From positions 186,001 through 250,000 of the forward strand of contig JAVDKK010000003.1 of NCBI GenBank assembly GCA_030849945.1: a stretch of DNA of 64,000 nt, given 5' to 3'. Of this stretch, positions 62,973 through 64,000 are shown in pieces; position 1 is the stretch's first letter, and each line of letters starts with the position of its first letter. The notes under the pieces are model-generated. The model saw only the letters and a list, made by a program, of their open reading frames with translations. It made no database searches and had not been told where the DNA came from. This stretch comes from Schauerella fraxinea. GTDB lineage: Bacteria; Pseudomonadota; Gammaproteobacteria; Burkholderiales; Burkholderiaceae_B. A program made the translations under genes and the position numbers.

Positions 62973-63008
62973 GTGCAGTAGCCGCGGAGGGCAGCAACGT
63001 GCTGCGCC

Positions 63009-63584
63009 TTACCCCGCAAACCCGCCATCGGCCAGAAACATCGCCTCATCCGGGGTCGTATGGCGGCCCAGTACCGCATTGCGGTGGGGAAAGCGTCCGA
63101 AGCGGCTGATGATGTCGCGGTGCATTTCGGCCCAGTGCAACGAGTCGGCATCCGTATCGCCCATCAATTCGACGCAGCGCGCCTGATCGGCGGCGTCTTC
63201 CGAATGCTCCAGCGGCAGGTAGAAAAACGGCCGCAGCTCGGGCGTCACGCGGCGATCGGCGCCGATTTCGATCGCGCCCAGCGCCATTTTGCGGGCCAGT
63301 ACGTCGGTGGCAAACATGTGCGCGGTTCCGCGAAACGCATTGCGCGGAAACTGATCCAGCAGGATCACCAGGGCCAGCGCGCCGATGTCGCTTTGCAGCC
63401 AATCGTCGCGTAGCCGAGCGGCAGCGGCAAAGTGCGCCGCCATGCCGCGCCGGCGAAACTCGGCGTCGAACGCCTCGTCTTTCACGAACCATTTCTCGCG
63501 GCCGGCTTCCTGCCAGAACGCCACCACGTCGGCGGGGGTACGAAAGGGCGGTGCGCCGGGGGCGTAAGAAGTCGATCTTGGCAT
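63009..63584 (-). CDS. DUF924 family protein
   Basis: A 191-residue protein of the DUF924 family, seen in ADVVAFWQEAGREKWF, LALVILLDQFPRNAFRGT, FFYLPLEHSEDAADQARCVELM in pieces, and HRDIISRFGRFPHRNAVLGR. These form a helical repeat fold of unknown biochemical function. ATG 63584 follows GGAG at good spacing. Confidence 0.9.
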   Translation of the reverse strand: MPRSTSYAPGAPPFRTPADVVAFWQEAGREKWFVKDEAFDAEFRRRGMAAHFAAAARLRDDWLQSDIGALALVILLDQFPRNAFRGTAHMFATDVLARKMALGAIEIGADRRVTPELRPFFYLPLEHSEDAADQARCVELMGDTDADSLHWAEMHRDIISRFGRFPHRNAVLGRHTTPDEAMFLADGGFAG

Positions 63585-63689
63585 GGGGGCTCCATCTTTC
63601 TGGCGGATGCGCGCTCGGTCGTTCGCGAAGCGCGGTGCCGCCATCGGTTATCGTTACGCACGATTATCGACCATTAACTTGCCGTATCC

Positions 63690-64000
63690 ATGATGCCTCT
63701 GATTCGAACCGCTTTGTTGTGCCTGAGCGCCTTGCTCTGTGTTCCCGCTCACGCCGCAGACAGCTTTATTTTTCGCCTGCTGAACAAGCCCGTGCCGGGT
63801 GGCGTGGCGGTGTTGCCACTGGAGCGGGGTGGCGAAGCCCCTGCGGTAACGTTCGCCAATCGGCCGGTGCTCGTGGTCGACGATCAGGGCCAATGGACGG
63901 CGATCGTGGGCATCCCGCTGACCGTGAAAGCGGGTTCGGAGCAATCGGCGCTGGTACGTGACGCCAAAGGCGCGCAGCGCCGCGTGGCATTCAAGGTGGA
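63690..64000 (+). CDS. M23-type peptidoglycan metallopeptidase, N-terminal part only
   Basis: The first about 103 codons of a gene that runs off the right edge. A signal peptide (LLCLSALLCVPAHA) is followed by a domain that resembles the N-terminal domain of M23 metallopeptidases (NKPVPGGVAVLPL, FANRPVLVVDDQGQWTAIVGIPLTVKAG). The catalytic LytM domain is not in the window, so the call rests on the N-terminal domain. Two ATGs are adjacent (63690 and 63693). Confidence 0.75.
   Translation, partial: MMPLIRTALLCLSALLCVPAHAADSFIFRLLNKPVPGGVAVLPLERGGEAPAVTFANRPVLVVDDQGQWTAIVGIPLTVKAGSEQSALVRDAKGAQRRVAFKV

Overview
The window is about 64 kb of high-GC, gene-dense chromosome. Gene content and order point to a betaproteobacterium of the Burkholderiales, possibly near Alcaligenaceae/Bordetella. 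Supporting signs are the queA-tgt-yajC-secD-secF block, the miaB-phoH-ybeY-corC-lnt block, the tRNA-Ala/Glu/Asp trio, tkt-gap-pgk, a hemin uptake set hmuSTUV and a histone H1-like lysine/alanine tail. The genus is not certain from sequence alone. No prophage, insertion sequence, integrase or CRISPR array was seen, and most of the window is core genome.

Layout. 1-9.7 kb is a molybdenum region. It holds an NAD-dependent formate dehydrogenase (fdsGBA, minus strand, fdsA cut by the window edge), a divergent ModE-like regulator followed by moaA, and a tight moaC-moaD-moaE-moaB-moeA operon. A perfect 9-bp inverted repeat lies between fdsG and the regulator. 9.8-15.7 kb holds a Tat-exported dienelactone-hydrolase-like protein, a small exported protein, a peroxiredoxin, an MFS transporter with a long tail, a DMT permease and bioB. 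15.7-16.7 kb is a gene-poor stretch, then three tRNA genes. 16.9-24.6 kb holds an aldo/keto reductase, the lnt-corC-ybeY-phoH-miaB operon and a PAP2 phosphatase. 24.8-30.5 kb is Sec export and queuosine synthesis. 30.6-34.4 kb holds dacB, upp and cysG. 34.5-40.5 kb holds an exported protein behind a terminator-like leader, then three small envelope genes (DUF883, YqjE, YqjK types) running without a break into hmuSTUV. 40.6-49.4 kb holds ubiD, a lytic transglycosylase, an aminotransferase, an FAD-oxidase-like protein, a malic enzyme-phosphotransacetylase, a patatin and a barstar. 49.5-54.9 kb holds rsmE and tkt-gap-pgk. 55-64 kb holds a DUF3141 PHA-synthase-like protein with an H1-like tail, a GNAT acetyltransferase, a J-domain protein with a Gly-X-Asn repeat, a Pit phosphate transporter, mogA, a lipoprotein, a DUF924 protein and the start of an M23 peptidase.

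How the genes work together. moaA, moaC, moaD, moaE, moaB/mogA and moeA cover most of molybdenum cofactor synthesis, and formate dehydrogenase is a consumer of it. The ModE-like protein between them is the natural candidate for linking expression to molybdenum or cofactor supply. The heme genes give periplasmic binding, ABC import and cytoplasmic handling of heme, but no outer-membrane receptor is in the window.

Most unusual items: the H1-tailed PHA-synthase-like protein, the J-protein with about 110 residues of Gly-X-Asn triplets, a mirrored pair of G-quadruplex motifs on opposite strands just after pgk, a terminator placed directly in front of a ribosome binding site at 34.6 kb, and the coupling of hmuSTUV to a YqjD/E/K-like operon. 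I do not see one clear new multi-gene system; these are the best leads.
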